42,202 nt of DNA from Burkholderiales bacterium. GTDB taxonomy: Bacteria > Pseudomonadota > Gammaproteobacteria > Burkholderiales > Casimicrobiaceae. The position numbers were made by a program, and so were the translations under genes. Positions 1 through 10,118 of this stretch are shown here, piece after piece. How positions within the stretch are numbered: the first letter of the stretch is position 1; each line of letters starts with the position of its first letter. The notes below the pieces were generated by a model. That model was not told the origin of the DNA. It was given only the letters and a program-made list of their open reading frames with translations, and did no database searches. Location: the NCBI GenBank assembly GCA_020852555.1, contig JADZAQ010000265.1, positions 1 to 42,202 of the forward strand, written 5' to 3'.

Positions 1-206
1 CGTGCGACTTCCGCACCGACGACGCGACCGGCGCCACGGGCCCGTTCTTCTCGACCGGCGGCATGACGGCGTCGATCGCCTGGAACGTCGGTCCTGGCGG
101 CGACGTGAACTTGCAGCCGGGCCAGACCTATTACTTCAACTTCCGGAACTACAACTGCGCCGGGACCTGCAACGCGGCGATCGAAACGGGCTTCCCGCAC
201 GACTGA
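1..206 (+). CDS. C-terminal end of an unrecognised, secreted-looking protein (partial)
   Basis: Only the last 67 codons are inside the window. The reading frame begins at base 3 and stops at TGA 204-206. The fragment is rich in Gly, Asn, Thr and aromatic residues. It has three cysteines (one at the left edge and a CxxxxC pair near the end) and a segment reading NLQPGQTYYFNF, which resembles beta-sandwich domains of exported proteins. I do not recognise the family and infer export only from composition. A strong hairpin terminator follows 18 bases after the stop, which supports this frame as the true one over the overlapping GC-rich frames. Confidence 0.55.
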   Translation, partial: CDFRTDDATGATGPFFSTGGMTASIAWNVGPGGDVNLQPGQTYYFNFRNYNCAGTCNAAIETGFPHD

Positions 207-224
207 CGCGGTCCCCGCGTCGGC

Positions 225-258
225 AACGAAACGCCACCCGCGGGTGGCGTTTCGTTTT
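225..258 (+). terminator. Rho-independent terminator after the partial gene
   Basis: A perfect inverted repeat has 16-base arms at 225-240 (AACGAAACGCCACCCG) and 241-256, so the hairpin turns on its central bases. It is followed by T residues on the plus strand. It sits between the stop of the plus-strand fragment (206) and the stop of the minus-strand ferredoxin gene (314), so it could also act on transcription arriving from the right, although the T-run is better on the plus side. Confidence 0.8.
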
Positions 259-313
259 GCACGGCACCGATCGGCTGGACGGCGGTCAACGCGAAATCCA
301 GTCCGACAGGCTG

Positions 314-1695
<1,382 letters not shown>

Positions 1696-1733
1696 CTAGC
1701 TTTGCTGCGCACCGGCGATCCGCCGGAATTGCC

Positions 1734-2879
1734 GTGTTCGATTTCTTCCGAAAGAAGCCTCCGCCCACGGGTGCGCCGGCGACAGCACCCGCGTCGCCGG
1801 CTCCGCTGCCTGCGGAAGCCGCGGGACCCCTCGGGGCCGGGCCCGAGAGCGCACCGATGCCGACCTCGGGGGTACTCGCCGGGACGGCGGACGCCCCCGC
1901 GACGGCCGGCGATCGTGACGATCCCGCGCGAGCCCCGGCCGCCACAGCGAGCGCCGCCGCAGCACCGGCCCGCTCCTGGAAGGACCGCCTCAAAGCCGGG
2001 CTGGGGCTATCCCGGGTCAAGCTCGGCACCGCGCTGACCAGCGTCTTTCGCCGCCGCAAGCTCGACGATGAGGCGCTCGCCGACCTCGAGGACGCCTTGA
2101 TCGCGGGCGACGTCGGCGTCGATGCCGCGCAGCATCTCATCGCCGACCTCGAGAGCCGTTGGAAGCGTGCCGGAGACGATGCGAATCCGCGCAGCGAACT
2201 CGCGGCGGCGCTCGTCGACCTCGTGGCGCCGCTCGAACGGCCGCTGGTGATCGGCGCCGAACGGCCGTTCGTCATCATGCTGGTGGGCGTCAACGGCGCC
2301 GGCAAGACGACCTCCATCGGGAAGCTCGCCAAGTGGCTGCAGCAGCAGGGGCTCACCGTGCTCCTTGCCGCGGGGGATACCTTTCGCGCGGCGGCGCGCG
2401 AGCAACTCGCCGCCTGGGGCGAGCGCAACGGCGTCGCGGTGATCCAGCAAACGAGCGGCGATGCAGCCTCGGTGATGTTCGATGCGGTCAATGCCGCCAA
2501 GGCACGCAGCATCGACGTCGTCCTCGCGGATACCGCCGGCCGGCTGCCGACGCAAGGGCATCTCATGGAGGAACTGCGCAAGGTCAAGCGGGTGATCGGC
2601 CGTGCGCAGGAAGGCGCGCCGCACGAGGTCCTGCTCGTCGTCGATGCCAATACCGGCCAGAATGCGCTCGCGCAGGTCAAGGCCTTCGACGCGGCCGCGG
2701 GGCTTACCGGGCTCATCGTCACCAAGCTCGATGGCAGCGCCAAGGGGGGCGTGGTCGCGGCGATCGCCAAGCAGCACCCCGTTCCGCTCAAATTCATCGG
2801 GGTGGGCGAAGGCCTCGATGACCTGCAACCGTTCGTCGCCCGGGATTTCGTCGACGCGCTGCTGCCCGCCGACAACTGA
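1734..2879 (+). CDS. ftsY: Signal recognition particle receptor FtsY
   Basis: The SRP receptor GTPase (381 residues) docks SRP-ribosome complexes at the inner membrane for co-translational insertion. Residues 1-8 (MFDFFRKK) are the usual amphipathic start. An Ala/Pro-rich linker runs to about residue 80, followed by the helical N domain and the G domain. The P-loop GVNGAGKTT lies at 185-193, followed by DTFRAAAREQL, DTAGR and TKLDGSAKGG. The start is a GTG, chosen because it gives the family's MF-FF start, although no good ribosome-binding site is visible. The gene diverges from rsmD. About 270 bases separate it from rpoH. Confidence 0.96.
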   Translation: MFDFFRKKPPPTGAPATAPASPAPLPAEAAGPLGAGPESAPMPTSGVLAGTADAPATAGDRDDPARAPAATASAAAAPARSWKDRLKAGLGLSRVKLGTALTSVFRRRKLDDEALADLEDALIAGDVGVDAAQHLIADLESRWKRAGDDANPRSELAAALVDLVAPLERPLVIGAERPFVIMLVGVNGAGKTTSIGKLAKWLQQQGLTVLLAAGDTFRAAAREQLAAWGERNGVAVIQQTSGDAASVMFDAVNAAKARSIDVVLADTAGRLPTQGHLMEELRKVKRVIGRAQEGAPHEVLLVVDANTGQNALAQVKAFDAAAGLTGLIVTKLDGSAKGGVVAAIAKQHPVPLKFIGVGEGLDDLQPFVARDFVDALLPADN

Positions 2880-3000
2880 CGCCGCCACGGATCCGCCGCC
2901 AGCGCGCCCCCGTCCCTCTACGGCGCCCTGCGTCGCAACACCCCGCGCCAGGTGAACGATCGCCGATGCGGGACGCCTAACGTCGCAGAATCCCTGAACA

Positions 3001-3019
3001 CCCGACCAAATCAGTCGGG
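3001..3019 (+). terminator. Weak hairpin after ftsY
   Basis: CCCGAC (3001-3006) and GTCGGG (3014-3019) can pair across a seven-base loop in the ftsY-rpoH gap. No T-run follows, so this is at best a weak or factor-assisted terminator for ftsY, or a chance repeat just ahead of the rpoH promoter. Confidence 0.25.
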
Positions 3020-3034
3020 AACCATCCCCCCTTG

Positions 3035-3061
3035 TTAGCACTCTAACTTGGCGAGTGCTAA
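3035..3061 (+). promoter_or_regulatory. CIRCE operator (HrcA binding site) ahead of rpoH
   Basis: TTAGCACTC (3035-3043), a nine-base spacer (3044-3052) and GAGTGCTAA (3053-3061) form a perfect CIRCE element, the operator bound by the heat-shock repressor HrcA. It lies 87 bases before the rpoH start codon and overlaps a plausible sigma-70 promoter, so bound HrcA should block polymerase. HrcA itself is not encoded in this window. Confidence 0.92.
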
Positions 3062-3064
3062 AAT
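3035..3064 (+). promoter_or_regulatory. Predicted sigma-70 promoter of rpoH inside CIRCE
   Basis: A -35-like TTAGCA (3035-3040) and a -10-like TAAAAT (3059-3064) are 18 bases apart. Both hexamers lie in or at the edge of the CIRCE arms. Transcription would begin near 3071, giving a leader of about 80 bases. This is pattern-based only. Confidence 0.55.
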
Positions 3065-3148
3065 GACATCACACGACGGGCGGATTCGACGAGGTGGTTC
3101 CTGGCGTGTGGTGCCACAACGACGATACGAGACGAGGAGACACAAGCC

Positions 3149-4006
3149 ATGACGAATACGACCCTGGCATTCCCCACCCCGACTTCGCTGGGCAGCCTCG
3201 ACCACTACATTCAGGCGGTCAACCGGTTCCCGTTGCTCACACCGGAGCAGGAGACGGCGCTCGGCCGTGAACTCAAGCAAAGCGGCGATCTTGGCGCCGC
3301 GCGCCAACTCGTGCTCTCCCATCTGCGGCTCGTGGTCGCCGTATCGCGCAATTACCTGGGGTACGGCTTGCCGCAAGCGGACCTGATCCAGGAAGGCAAC
3401 ATCGGGCTCATGAAGGCGGTGCGCCGCTTCGATCCGGAACGCGGCGTGCGGCTCGTGTCGTTCGCGTTGCACTGGATCCGCGCCGAGATGCACGAATACA
3501 TCCTGCGCAACTGGCGGCTCGTGAAGATCGCAACCACCAAGGCGCAGCGCAAACTCTTCTTCAATCTGCGCAGCCTCAAGGCCAGCACCGCGGCGCTGTC
3601 GGTCGCCGAAGCCAAGGCGATCGCCAAGGACCTCGGGGTCAAGCCGGAAGAGGTCGTCGAGATGGAAATGCGTCTCGGCGGGCGCGACGTGGCGCTCGAC
3701 CCCACGCCGGGCGACGAGGAGAACTTCGTCTCGCCGATCGCCTACCTCACCGATAGCGAGGACGAGCCGGCGCAGATCCTCGAGCGCGCGGAGACGGCGC
3801 GCAACCGCAGCACAGGCCTGCGGAGCGCGCTTGCCAAGCTCGACGATCGCAGCCGCCGGATCATCGAGGCGCGCTGGCTGCGCGAGGACGACGCCGCGAC
3901 CTTGCAGGATCTCGCCGACGAATACGGCGTGTCGGCGGAGCGGATCCGCCAGATCGAGAGCAAGGCGATGAAGACGATGCGCACGCAGATGGCGAGCGCG
4001 ATGTAA
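3149..4006 (+). CDS. rpoH: Heat-shock sigma factor RpoH (sigma-32)
   Basis: A 285-residue alternative sigma factor that directs RNA polymerase to heat-shock promoters. Region 2 contains DLIQEGNIGLMKAVRRFDPERG (about 78-99). The diagnostic RpoH box QRKLFFNLR is at 133-141, which separates it from RpoD and RpoS. Region 4 ends in a helix-turn-helix reading YGVSAERIRQIESKAMKTMR. The ATG has a good ribosome-binding site, GAGGAG at 3134-3139. A perfect CIRCE element upstream suggests repression by HrcA at normal temperature. The gene converges on kup with 26 bases between the stops. Confidence 0.97.
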   Translation: MTNTTLAFPTPTSLGSLDHYIQAVNRFPLLTPEQETALGRELKQSGDLGAARQLVLSHLRLVVAVSRNYLGYGLPQADLIQEGNIGLMKAVRRFDPERGVRLVSFALHWIRAEMHEYILRNWRLVKIATTKAQRKLFFNLRSLKASTAALSVAEAKAIAKDLGVKPEEVVEMEMRLGGRDVALDPTPGDEENFVSPIAYLTDSEDEPAQILERAETARNRSTGLRSALAKLDDRSRRIIEARWLREDDAATLQDLADEYGVSAERIRQIESKAMKTMRTQMASAM

Positions 4007-4032
4007 CGTACGCGGCCGCAGGTCGAGCGCCG

Positions 4033-5913
4033 TCAGAGTTCGACCTGCGTCCCGAGCTCGACCACCCGGTTGGTCGGGATCCCGAAGAATTCGCTCGCCT
4101 TGACTGCGTTCTTCGACATCGACACGAAGAGTCGCTCGCGCCACAGCGCCATGCCGGGCGACACCGTGGGGATGAGCGTCTCGCGCGATACGAAGAAACT
4201 CGTCTCCATCATCTCGAAGGACAGGCCCTTGCGGCCCGCATCCACGAGGAGATCGGGGACATCGGGATTCTCCTTGAATCCGTAGTGCGCGACCACCTGG
4301 TAGAACTCCGCGCCGAGTTGCTTGATCTCGATGCGGTCGTCGGCGGTGACGTACGGAATGTCGCGGATGACGATCGTCAGGAACACGACGCGCTCGTGAA
4401 GCACCTTGTTGTGCTTGAGGTTGTGCAGCAGCGCGTGCGGTACGAGGTTAGGCGAGGATGTCATGAACACCGCGGTGCCCTCGACGCGCGTGGGTGGCGA
4501 TACCTCGATGCTCTGGATGAAGAGGTCGAGCGGCAGTGCATCGCTCGACAGGCGATCCATGAGGAGCATCCGACCGCGCTTCCACGTGGTGAGGAGCGTG
4601 AACACCACCGCCCCGATCGCGAGCGGGAACCACCCGCCCTCGATGATCTTGAGCGAATTCGACGCGAGGAATCCCAGATCGATCGCGAGCAGCGGGGCAG
4701 CGATGGCGACGGCGGTCACCGCGGGCCACTTCCACAGCCGCCGCATGACGACGAAGATCAGGATCGAGTCGATCATCATCGCGAGGGTCACGGCGATGCC
4801 GTACGCGGCGGCGAGATTGTCCGACTTGCGGAAGGCGACGACGAGGAGCACCACGGCGACGAACAGCGACCAGTTGACGAACGGCACGTAGATCTGGCCG
4901 ATTTGCCGCTCGGACGTGTGCTCGATCTTGAGGCGGGGGCAGTAGCCCATCTGGATCGCCGCGCGCGTGAGCGAGTACGTTCCCGAGATCACCGCCTGCG
5001 AGGCGATCACCGTGGCGCAGGTCGCCAGAACGACGAGCGGAAGGAGCGCCCATGCCGGGGCCAGGAGGTAGAACGGGTTCCTGATCGCATCGGGCTGCGC
5101 GACCAGGAGCGCGCCCTGGCCGAGGTAGTTGAGCAAGAGCGCGGGCAGCACGAGCATGAGCCACGCGCGGCGGATCGGCGTCCGGCCGAAATGGCCCATG
5201 TCGGCGCACAGCGCCTCGGTTCCGGTCAGCGCCAGCACCACCGCGCCCAGCGAGATGAAGGCGGCGAGCGGCGTCGTCGTGAAGAAACGCCAGGCGTGGC
5301 GCGGATCGAGCGCACCGAGGATGGCCGGCTGCTCGACGATCTGCGCGACGCCGAGCAGCGCGAGCACGGCGAAGTAGAACAGCATCACGGGGCCGAAGAA
5401 CATGCCAACGCGTGCCGTGCCGTGCTTCTGGATGCCGAACAGCGCGGCGATGATGACGAGCGTGATCGGCACGATGTACGGATGCAGCGCCGGGGCGGCG
5501 ACCTCGAGCCCCTCGACGGCCGACAGCACCGAGATCGCCGGCGTGATCATCCCGTCGCCATAGAACATCGCGGCACCGAAGATGCCGAGCCCGACGAGCC
5601 ACCAGCGGCGCGTCTCGCCGCGCGCGAGCCCGCGCGAGACCAGTGCCGTCAGTGCGAGGATGCCGCCTTCGCCGTTGTTGTCGGCGCGCATGATGAGCGT
5701 GATGTACTTCAGCGTCACGATCACGATGAGCGACCAGAAGACGGCGGAGAGGACGCCGTAGACATTGTCCGGAGTCGCCGGCAACGCGTGCTCGCCGGCG
5801 AACGCCGTGCGCAGCACGTACAGCGGACTCGTGCCGAGATCCCCATACACGACGCCGATGGCGCCGACGACAAGGGCAGCGGAGGTCTTGCGATCGGCGG
5901 GGGCTGCGCTCAA
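4033..5913 (-). CDS. kup: KUP-family low-affinity potassium transporter
   Basis: A 626-residue inner-membrane potassium uptake protein, near the 622 residues of E. coli Kup. The N-terminus contains the family hallmark GVVYGDLGTSPLYVLR (about 19-34) in the first membrane helix. About 12 hydrophobic segments follow to roughly residue 450, and a soluble C-terminal domain of about 170 residues completes it. The only usable start before the conserved region is TTG at 5911-5913. It lies 36 bases downstream of ntrX in the same direction, so it is probably the last gene of the def-to-ntrX train. In many betaproteobacteria trk genes occupy the place after ntrX, so a KUP protein here may be a functional replacement. 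Confidence 0.95.
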   Translation of the reverse strand: MSAAPADRKTSAALVVGAIGVVYGDLGTSPLYVLRTAFAGEHALPATPDNVYGVLSAVFWSLIVIVTLKYITLIMRADNNGEGGILALTALVSRGLARGETRRWWLVGLGIFGAAMFYGDGMITPAISVLSAVEGLEVAAPALHPYIVPITLVIIAALFGIQKHGTARVGMFFGPVMLFYFAVLALLGVAQIVEQPAILGALDPRHAWRFFTTTPLAAFISLGAVVLALTGTEALCADMGHFGRTPIRRAWLMLVLPALLLNYLGQGALLVAQPDAIRNPFYLLAPAWALLPLVVLATCATVIASQAVISGTYSLTRAAIQMGYCPRLKIEHTSERQIGQIYVPFVNWSLFVAVVLLVVAFRKSDNLAAAYGIAVTLAMMIDSILIFVVMRRLWKWPAVTAVAIAAPLLAIDLGFLASNSLKIIEGGWFPLAIGAVVFTLLTTWKRGRMLLMDRLSSDALPLDLFIQSIEVSPPTRVEGTAVFMTSSPNLVPHALLHNLKHNKVLHERVVFLTIVIRDIPYVTADDRIEIKQLGAEFYQVVAHYGFKENPDVPDLLVDAGRKGLSFEMMETSFFVSRETLIPTVSPGMALWRERLFVSMSKNAVKASEFFGIPTNRVVELGTQVEL

Positions 5914-5949
5914 GACGTGTCTTCGCTCGCCAGCGGCGGGCGATCGGGG

Positions 5950-7260
5950 TTACACGCTGTCGTCCGTACGCCGCGAGAAACGGATATTGAGTTGCTTGAG
6001 CTTGCGGTACAGGTGCGTGCGCTCGAGTCCGGCGCGCTCGGCCACCTTGCTCATGTTGCTCTGCTCGCGGCCGAGGAGTTGCTCGAAGTAGATGCGCTCG
6101 AACGCTTCGCGCGCTTCGCGCAGCGGCATGTCGAAGAACCGCGACGTGATCTCCGGCGCCGGAGCCGGATTGGGCGTCGCGGCTTCGCCGAGAACGCGCT
6201 TCACGTGCTCGGCGGTGATCTCGCCGGGCAGGAGCGCGAGGTTGTTGACGAAGCTCGCGAGGTGGTCGAGATTGCCGGGCCAGTAGGCGTTCGACAATGC
6301 GGTGAGCGCCGCCGGAGGCAACACTGCGAGGAGCGGCGCGGCGGGAGCATCGCGCGACGCCTCGCGCCAGTAGCGCTCGATGAGCGGTGGGATGTCCTCG
6401 CGACGCTTGCGCAGCGGCGGTAGCATCACGACCCCCGTCGAGAGCAGCGCGAGGAGCGCAGCATCGAACTTGCCCTCCGCCGCGAGGTTGCCGAGCGGCT
6501 CGCTGCTCGTGCACACGAGGGTGACACTCTGCTTGTCGAGTTTCGGGACGAGGAACGCGAGGCTCTTCTGTTCCAGCCGCGAGTACTGGCCGATCTCCAG
6601 GCAGTAGAGCACGCCCTCACGCGCTTCCTCGAGCAGCGTGAGCGGACTCGTCGTGAGCTTTTGCGCACCGGCGGACAAGGTGACGAACGGCGCCTCCGCC
6701 ATACGCAGCGCCTGCGCCGCGAGATCGTGCCCGGTGCCGGGCTCGCCCAGGATCAGGATCGGACGCCGACCGGCGAGCAGTTGCTCGAGACCGCGCTCGG
6801 TCTCGCGGATCGCGGTACTCGCGCCCAGCGCGGCGAGCGAAACACGCCGTGGCTCCTGCACCGCCGCGCTCTTCAACGCCCGTGTGATCGTCGTCAGGAG
6901 CTTCTGCAGCCCGACCGGCTTCTCGAGGAAGTCGAAGGCCCCGATCCGGGTCGCATCGACCGCGGTCTCGATCGTGCCATGACCCGACATCATCACCACC
7001 GGCATCGTGAGGAGCCCGTTAGCCGCCCACTCGCGCAGCAGCGTGACCCCGTCGGTGTCGGGCATCCAGATATCGAGCAGGACGAGCGCGGGCTGCTGCC
7101 GCTGGCGATACGCGCGCGCCTCGCCGGCATTCTCCGCGAGCGCAACGCGATAGCCCTCGTCCTGCAGGATCTCCGAGAGCAGTTCGCGGATGCCGACTTC
7201 GTCGTCGACGATGAGGACTTCCTTCGCTTGCGCCATGATATTCGGAAAGGACTCGCTCAC
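5950..7260 (-). CDS. ntrX: NtrX-type response regulator with degenerate AAA+ domain
   Basis: The response regulator partner of the kinase encoded just upstream. Residues about 14-128 form a receiver domain with phospho-acceptor D63 in LLDIWMP. Residues about 150-300 correspond to the sigma-54-activating AAA+ domain but are shortened and damaged. The Walker A reads GEPGTGHDL (Lys replaced by His178), the Walker B reads LYCLEIG (Asp lost), and there is no GAFTGA loop. A Fis-type helix-turn-helix (about 401-425) is intact, so DNA binding is likely but sigma-54 activation is not. The GTG at 7258-7260 overlaps the ntrY stop (GTGA). An ATG at 7234-7236 would give 428 residues and fits the usual NtrX start equally well. 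Confidence 0.93.
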   Translation of the reverse strand: MSESFPNIMAQAKEVLIVDDEVGIRELLSEILQDEGYRVALAENAGEARAYRQRQQPALVLLDIWMPDTDGVTLLREWAANGLLTMPVVMMSGHGTIETAVDATRIGAFDFLEKPVGLQKLLTTITRALKSAAVQEPRRVSLAALGASTAIRETERGLEQLLAGRRPILILGEPGTGHDLAAQALRMAEAPFVTLSAGAQKLTTSPLTLLEEAREGVLYCLEIGQYSRLEQKSLAFLVPKLDKQSVTLVCTSSEPLGNLAAEGKFDAALLALLSTGVVMLPPLRKRREDIPPLIERYWREASRDAPAAPLLAVLPPAALTALSNAYWPGNLDHLASFVNNLALLPGEITAEHVKRVLGEAATPNPAPAPEITSRFFDMPLREAREAFERIYFEQLLGREQSNMSKVAERAGLERTHLYRKLKQLNIRFSRRTDDSV

Positions 7261-9431
7261 GCCGCCGCGACGGGTCCGCCTGCCTCCGCTGCCGGGAGGA
7301 TGACCGTCACGCAGGCCCCGCCCTGTGGTGCGTTGGCGAGCGTGACCCGTCCGGCGTGCTCATCGACGATCTTCTTCACGATGGCGAGCCCCAATCCCGT
7401 TCCCTTCGCCTTGGTGGTGACGTACGGCTCGAAGGCGTGCACGAGGACCTTCTCCGGGAAGCCGGGTCCGGCGTCCTGGACGGAGAGCCGCGCCTCGCCC
7501 GCGCGGACGGTGAGCCCGATCGCAAAACGTGGACTTGCCGTCTCGACCTGGGCTTCGATCGCATTCGAGAGGAGATTGTGGAGCACCTGGCGCAGGCGGG
7601 TGGGTTCGCCCTGGATGAAGACGGGCGCATCCGGCAAGGATAACGCAACCGACGACCCGAGGTCGTCGTACAGCGCAAGCACGTCGAGCAGAAGCCCGCC
7701 GAGGTCGACCCGGGTGAACTGTCCCGGACGCGGCTGGCGTGCGTAGACCGCGAAGTCGTCGACCATGTGCTTCATCGCGCTCACCTGTGAGACGATCGTT
7801 TGCGTACCACGCCGCAGCGTTTCGGCGTCGGCGCCGTCGAGCTTCGGTGCGAGCTTGACGGCGAGCCGGTCGGCGGAGAGCTGGATCGGCGTGAGCGGAT
7901 TCTTGATCTCGTGCGCGAGCCGCCTTGCGACCTCGGCCCACGCGGCGTCGCGCTGCGCCTGGACGAGTTCGGAGACATCGTCGAACACGACGACGTAGCC
8001 GCCGCTACCGGCGGAGCCGGGCAGGCGCGTGCCGCGCATGAGCAGGGTACGCGAGAGGTTCGCGACCGTGACGGCGGCTTCCTTCTGCCAGTGGCCGTCG
8101 TGGCTGCCGTGAAAGCCCTCGGCGACGAGATTGGCGAAAGGACCGAGCGCCGATTGCCGTGCGACCCACTCGGTGAGCGGCAAATCGACGAGTTCGGCGA
8201 CCGGCTGCTGCAGGATGACCGCCGCACTCGGATTGACCATGCGCAGGCGGTGCGCCTCGTCGAGGACGAGCACGCCCGTCGACAGGTTGCCGAGGATGCT
8301 CTCGAGGTACGCGCTCGTCGTCTCGATCGCGCGCCGGCTCTCCTCCTCGCGCTCGCGCGCCTGCGCGAGTTGCTCGGTCATCGTGTTGAACGACTGCGTG
8401 AGCACCCCCAGCTCGTCGCGCGAAACCACCGGCTGGCGGCGCGTGAAGTCGCCCTGTGCGACGGCGCGCGTGCCTTCGGCGAGCAGCCCCAGCGGCGCCG
8501 CGAAGCGCTCCGAGAGGACGACGGCGAGACCGAGCGCCGAGGTGAGCGCGAGGAGCAGCGTCAAGGTCAGCGTCAGCGCGTACAGGCGTTTGAGCGCGCT
8601 GCGCGAGAACGTGAGCTCGCGATAGTCGCGCACCCCCGCCTGGACGCGCTCGGCATCCTGCGCGAGCGCCTTCGGCACCGGCTCGACGAGCTGCAGCAGG
8701 CGCAGCGGGTTCAAGCCGTCGTCGGTGTTCACCGCGACCACGACGCGCAGCTGGAGTCCGCCGTCGGCGGTCTGTTCGATCTTCGAATACGCCTGCTGGA
8801 GCCGCGCGAGACGCAGCGCCGCGAGCGGCGGCGGCTCGGGCGTGGCGTGCGACGCGCCGGTGCCCGCGACGGCGATCGTCGCGCCGGACGGAGAGAAGAG
8901 CGCGGCCTCGTAGGCATTCGCCTGCTCGGCGGCGCGGCCGAGCGCGGTCGCCGGGTTGGCGCCGCTGTCGGCGAGCGAGACCGCCATCTGCGTCGCTCGG
9001 TGCACCGCGTCCTTCAGGAGATAGTCGAGCGTCCGCTGCCCCAGGGCGAGACCGCCCTCGAGCGCACGTTCGACGCGCACGTCGAACCAGCTCTCGATGC
9101 TGCGCCCGATGAACTGCACCGACACCGCGTAGACGAGCGCGCCGGGGAGGATTGCCACGACCGCGAAGAGCAGCACCAGCCGCACCGCGAGCCGCGAGCC
9201 GAACACTCCCTTGCGGCGACGCCGCCGTAACCGCCACAGCTGCGAGCCGACGACGAGCATGAGCAAGCCGATCAGCACGCCGTTGACAATGAGCAGCGTG
9301 TCGTAGCCGGTCGCGAAGAGGCTCGTGTTGGACGTGGCGGTCGCGAGCAGGAACACGCCGATCGTCGACAGCGACGCCGACGCGAGCAGGAGCCAGCGCA
9401 GCCCGTGCCTTCCTGGGAGGCGACCGGTCAT
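7257..9431 (-). CDS. ntrY: NtrY-type membrane sensor histidine kinase
   Basis: A 724-residue sensor kinase that would phosphorylate NtrX. The N-terminus holds hydrophobic segments near residues 12-30, 40-62 and 80-105, then a periplasmic or extracytoplasmic region to about 280. A further membrane segment, a HAMP linker, a PAS domain and the kinase core follow. The phospho-accepting His is H507 in LAHEIKNPLTPIQL. The ATPase boxes are NLLSNAIEA, DAGPGFPE and KGTGLGLAIVKKI. The ATG at 9429-9431 overlaps the stop of the DUF4390 gene (ATGA), and the gene ends overlapping ntrX. The signal sensed is unknown; nitrogen or redox roles are known for relatives. Confidence 0.95.
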   Translation of the reverse strand: MTGRLPGRHGLRWLLLASASLSTIGVFLLATATSNTSLFATGYDTLLIVNGVLIGLLMLVVGSQLWRLRRRRRKGVFGSRLAVRLVLLFAVVAILPGALVYAVSVQFIGRSIESWFDVRVERALEGGLALGQRTLDYLLKDAVHRATQMAVSLADSGANPATALGRAAEQANAYEAALFSPSGATIAVAGTGASHATPEPPPLAALRLARLQQAYSKIEQTADGGLQLRVVVAVNTDDGLNPLRLLQLVEPVPKALAQDAERVQAGVRDYRELTFSRSALKRLYALTLTLTLLLALTSALGLAVVLSERFAAPLGLLAEGTRAVAQGDFTRRQPVVSRDELGVLTQSFNTMTEQLAQAREREEESRRAIETTSAYLESILGNLSTGVLVLDEAHRLRMVNPSAAVILQQPVAELVDLPLTEWVARQSALGPFANLVAEGFHGSHDGHWQKEAAVTVANLSRTLLMRGTRLPGSAGSGGYVVVFDDVSELVQAQRDAAWAEVARRLAHEIKNPLTPIQLSADRLAVKLAPKLDGADAETLRRGTQTIVSQVSAMKHMVDDFAVYARQPRPGQFTRVDLGGLLLDVLALYDDLGSSVALSLPDAPVFIQGEPTRLRQVLHNLLSNAIEAQVETASPRFAIGLTVRAGEARLSVQDAGPGFPEKVLVHAFEPYVTTKAKGTGLGLAIVKKIVDEHAGRVTLANAPQGGACVTVILPAAEAGGPVAAA

Positions 9432-10033
9432 GGGACGAAGGTCCAGCGGTGCCAGTCCGAAGCGAGCGTCCATTCGCGCGAGGCGAGCGCATTCACCTGG
9501 AAAGGCTTCGGGAGCTGGTTGACGTCGAGCCGCAGGCGCACGGCCGCGTCGTAGCGAGCATCCTTGGTCAGCGCCGATGCGGAGACGACGGGCCGCGAGG
9601 TGACGCGCCCCACGTAGCGCTGCACCTCCTCGAGCGTATTGAACGTCTGTGCGAGCAAGCCGCTGCTGACCCGATACTGGCGCGTGAGCGCGGTGTACGA
9701 CACGCGATAGGTGATCGACGATTGCACGACCTTGTCGTCGAACCAATACCAGCGCGGGCGCGTCAGCTCGAAATCGAGCACGAAATAGAGCGGAATGCCG
9801 CTTTGCAGCGCATCCTCGAGGGTGGCGTTCACGCTCAAGTCGAAATCGGCGGTCAGCAGCACCTCGCCGTCCTCGATGCGCAGTTCGGCTGTCTTGACGG
9901 CGATCGTGTCGGCGTGCACGACGGGCAGCCACAGCGCGAGCGTGGCGCCGATGACGAACGCGACCAGTGCCGCCCACCGCGGCGGTGCAGGTCGTGCGAT
10001 GTGCGGGCGGGCGGAAGCGAAAGAAGGCACCAT
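9428..10033 (-). CDS. DUF4390 family exported protein
   Basis: A 201-residue protein of the DUF4390 family, which regularly sits between rsmB and ntrY in betaproteobacteria. An N-terminal hydrophobic stretch (about 20-38) ends in PVVHA, a plausible signal peptidase I site, so the mature protein should be periplasmic. The mature part has alternating beta-strand character with conserved-looking LTADFDLSVNATLEDALQSG and FELTRPRWYWFD segments. The ATG at 10031-10033 leaves 85 bases after the rsmB stop, and no strong ribosome-binding site is visible. Its tight coupling to ntrY suggests a link to what NtrY senses, but no function is established that I can name. Confidence 0.85.
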   Translation of the reverse strand: MVPSFASARPHIARPAPPRWAALVAFVIGATLALWLPVVHADTIAVKTAELRIEDGEVLLTADFDLSVNATLEDALQSGIPLYFVLDFELTRPRWYWFDDKVVQSSITYRVSYTALTRQYRVSSGLLAQTFNTLEEVQRYVGRVTSRPVVSASALTKDARYDAAVRLRLDVNQLPKPFQVNALASREWTLASDWHRWTFVP

Positions 10034-10118
10034 GCCGGTGGAGAGCGTCGACGATGCCGGCACGAGCCGCGCGCAACCGCGCCTCGCGCGGCGGTCGTGG
10101 CCGCGGCTGCACACGGCG

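Noticed and set aside
4285-6423. A 712-codon plus-strand frame opposite kup and ntrX.
   Set aside because: It crosses two unrelated minus-strand genes and is rich in Glu/Arg/His, a typical antisense artefact.
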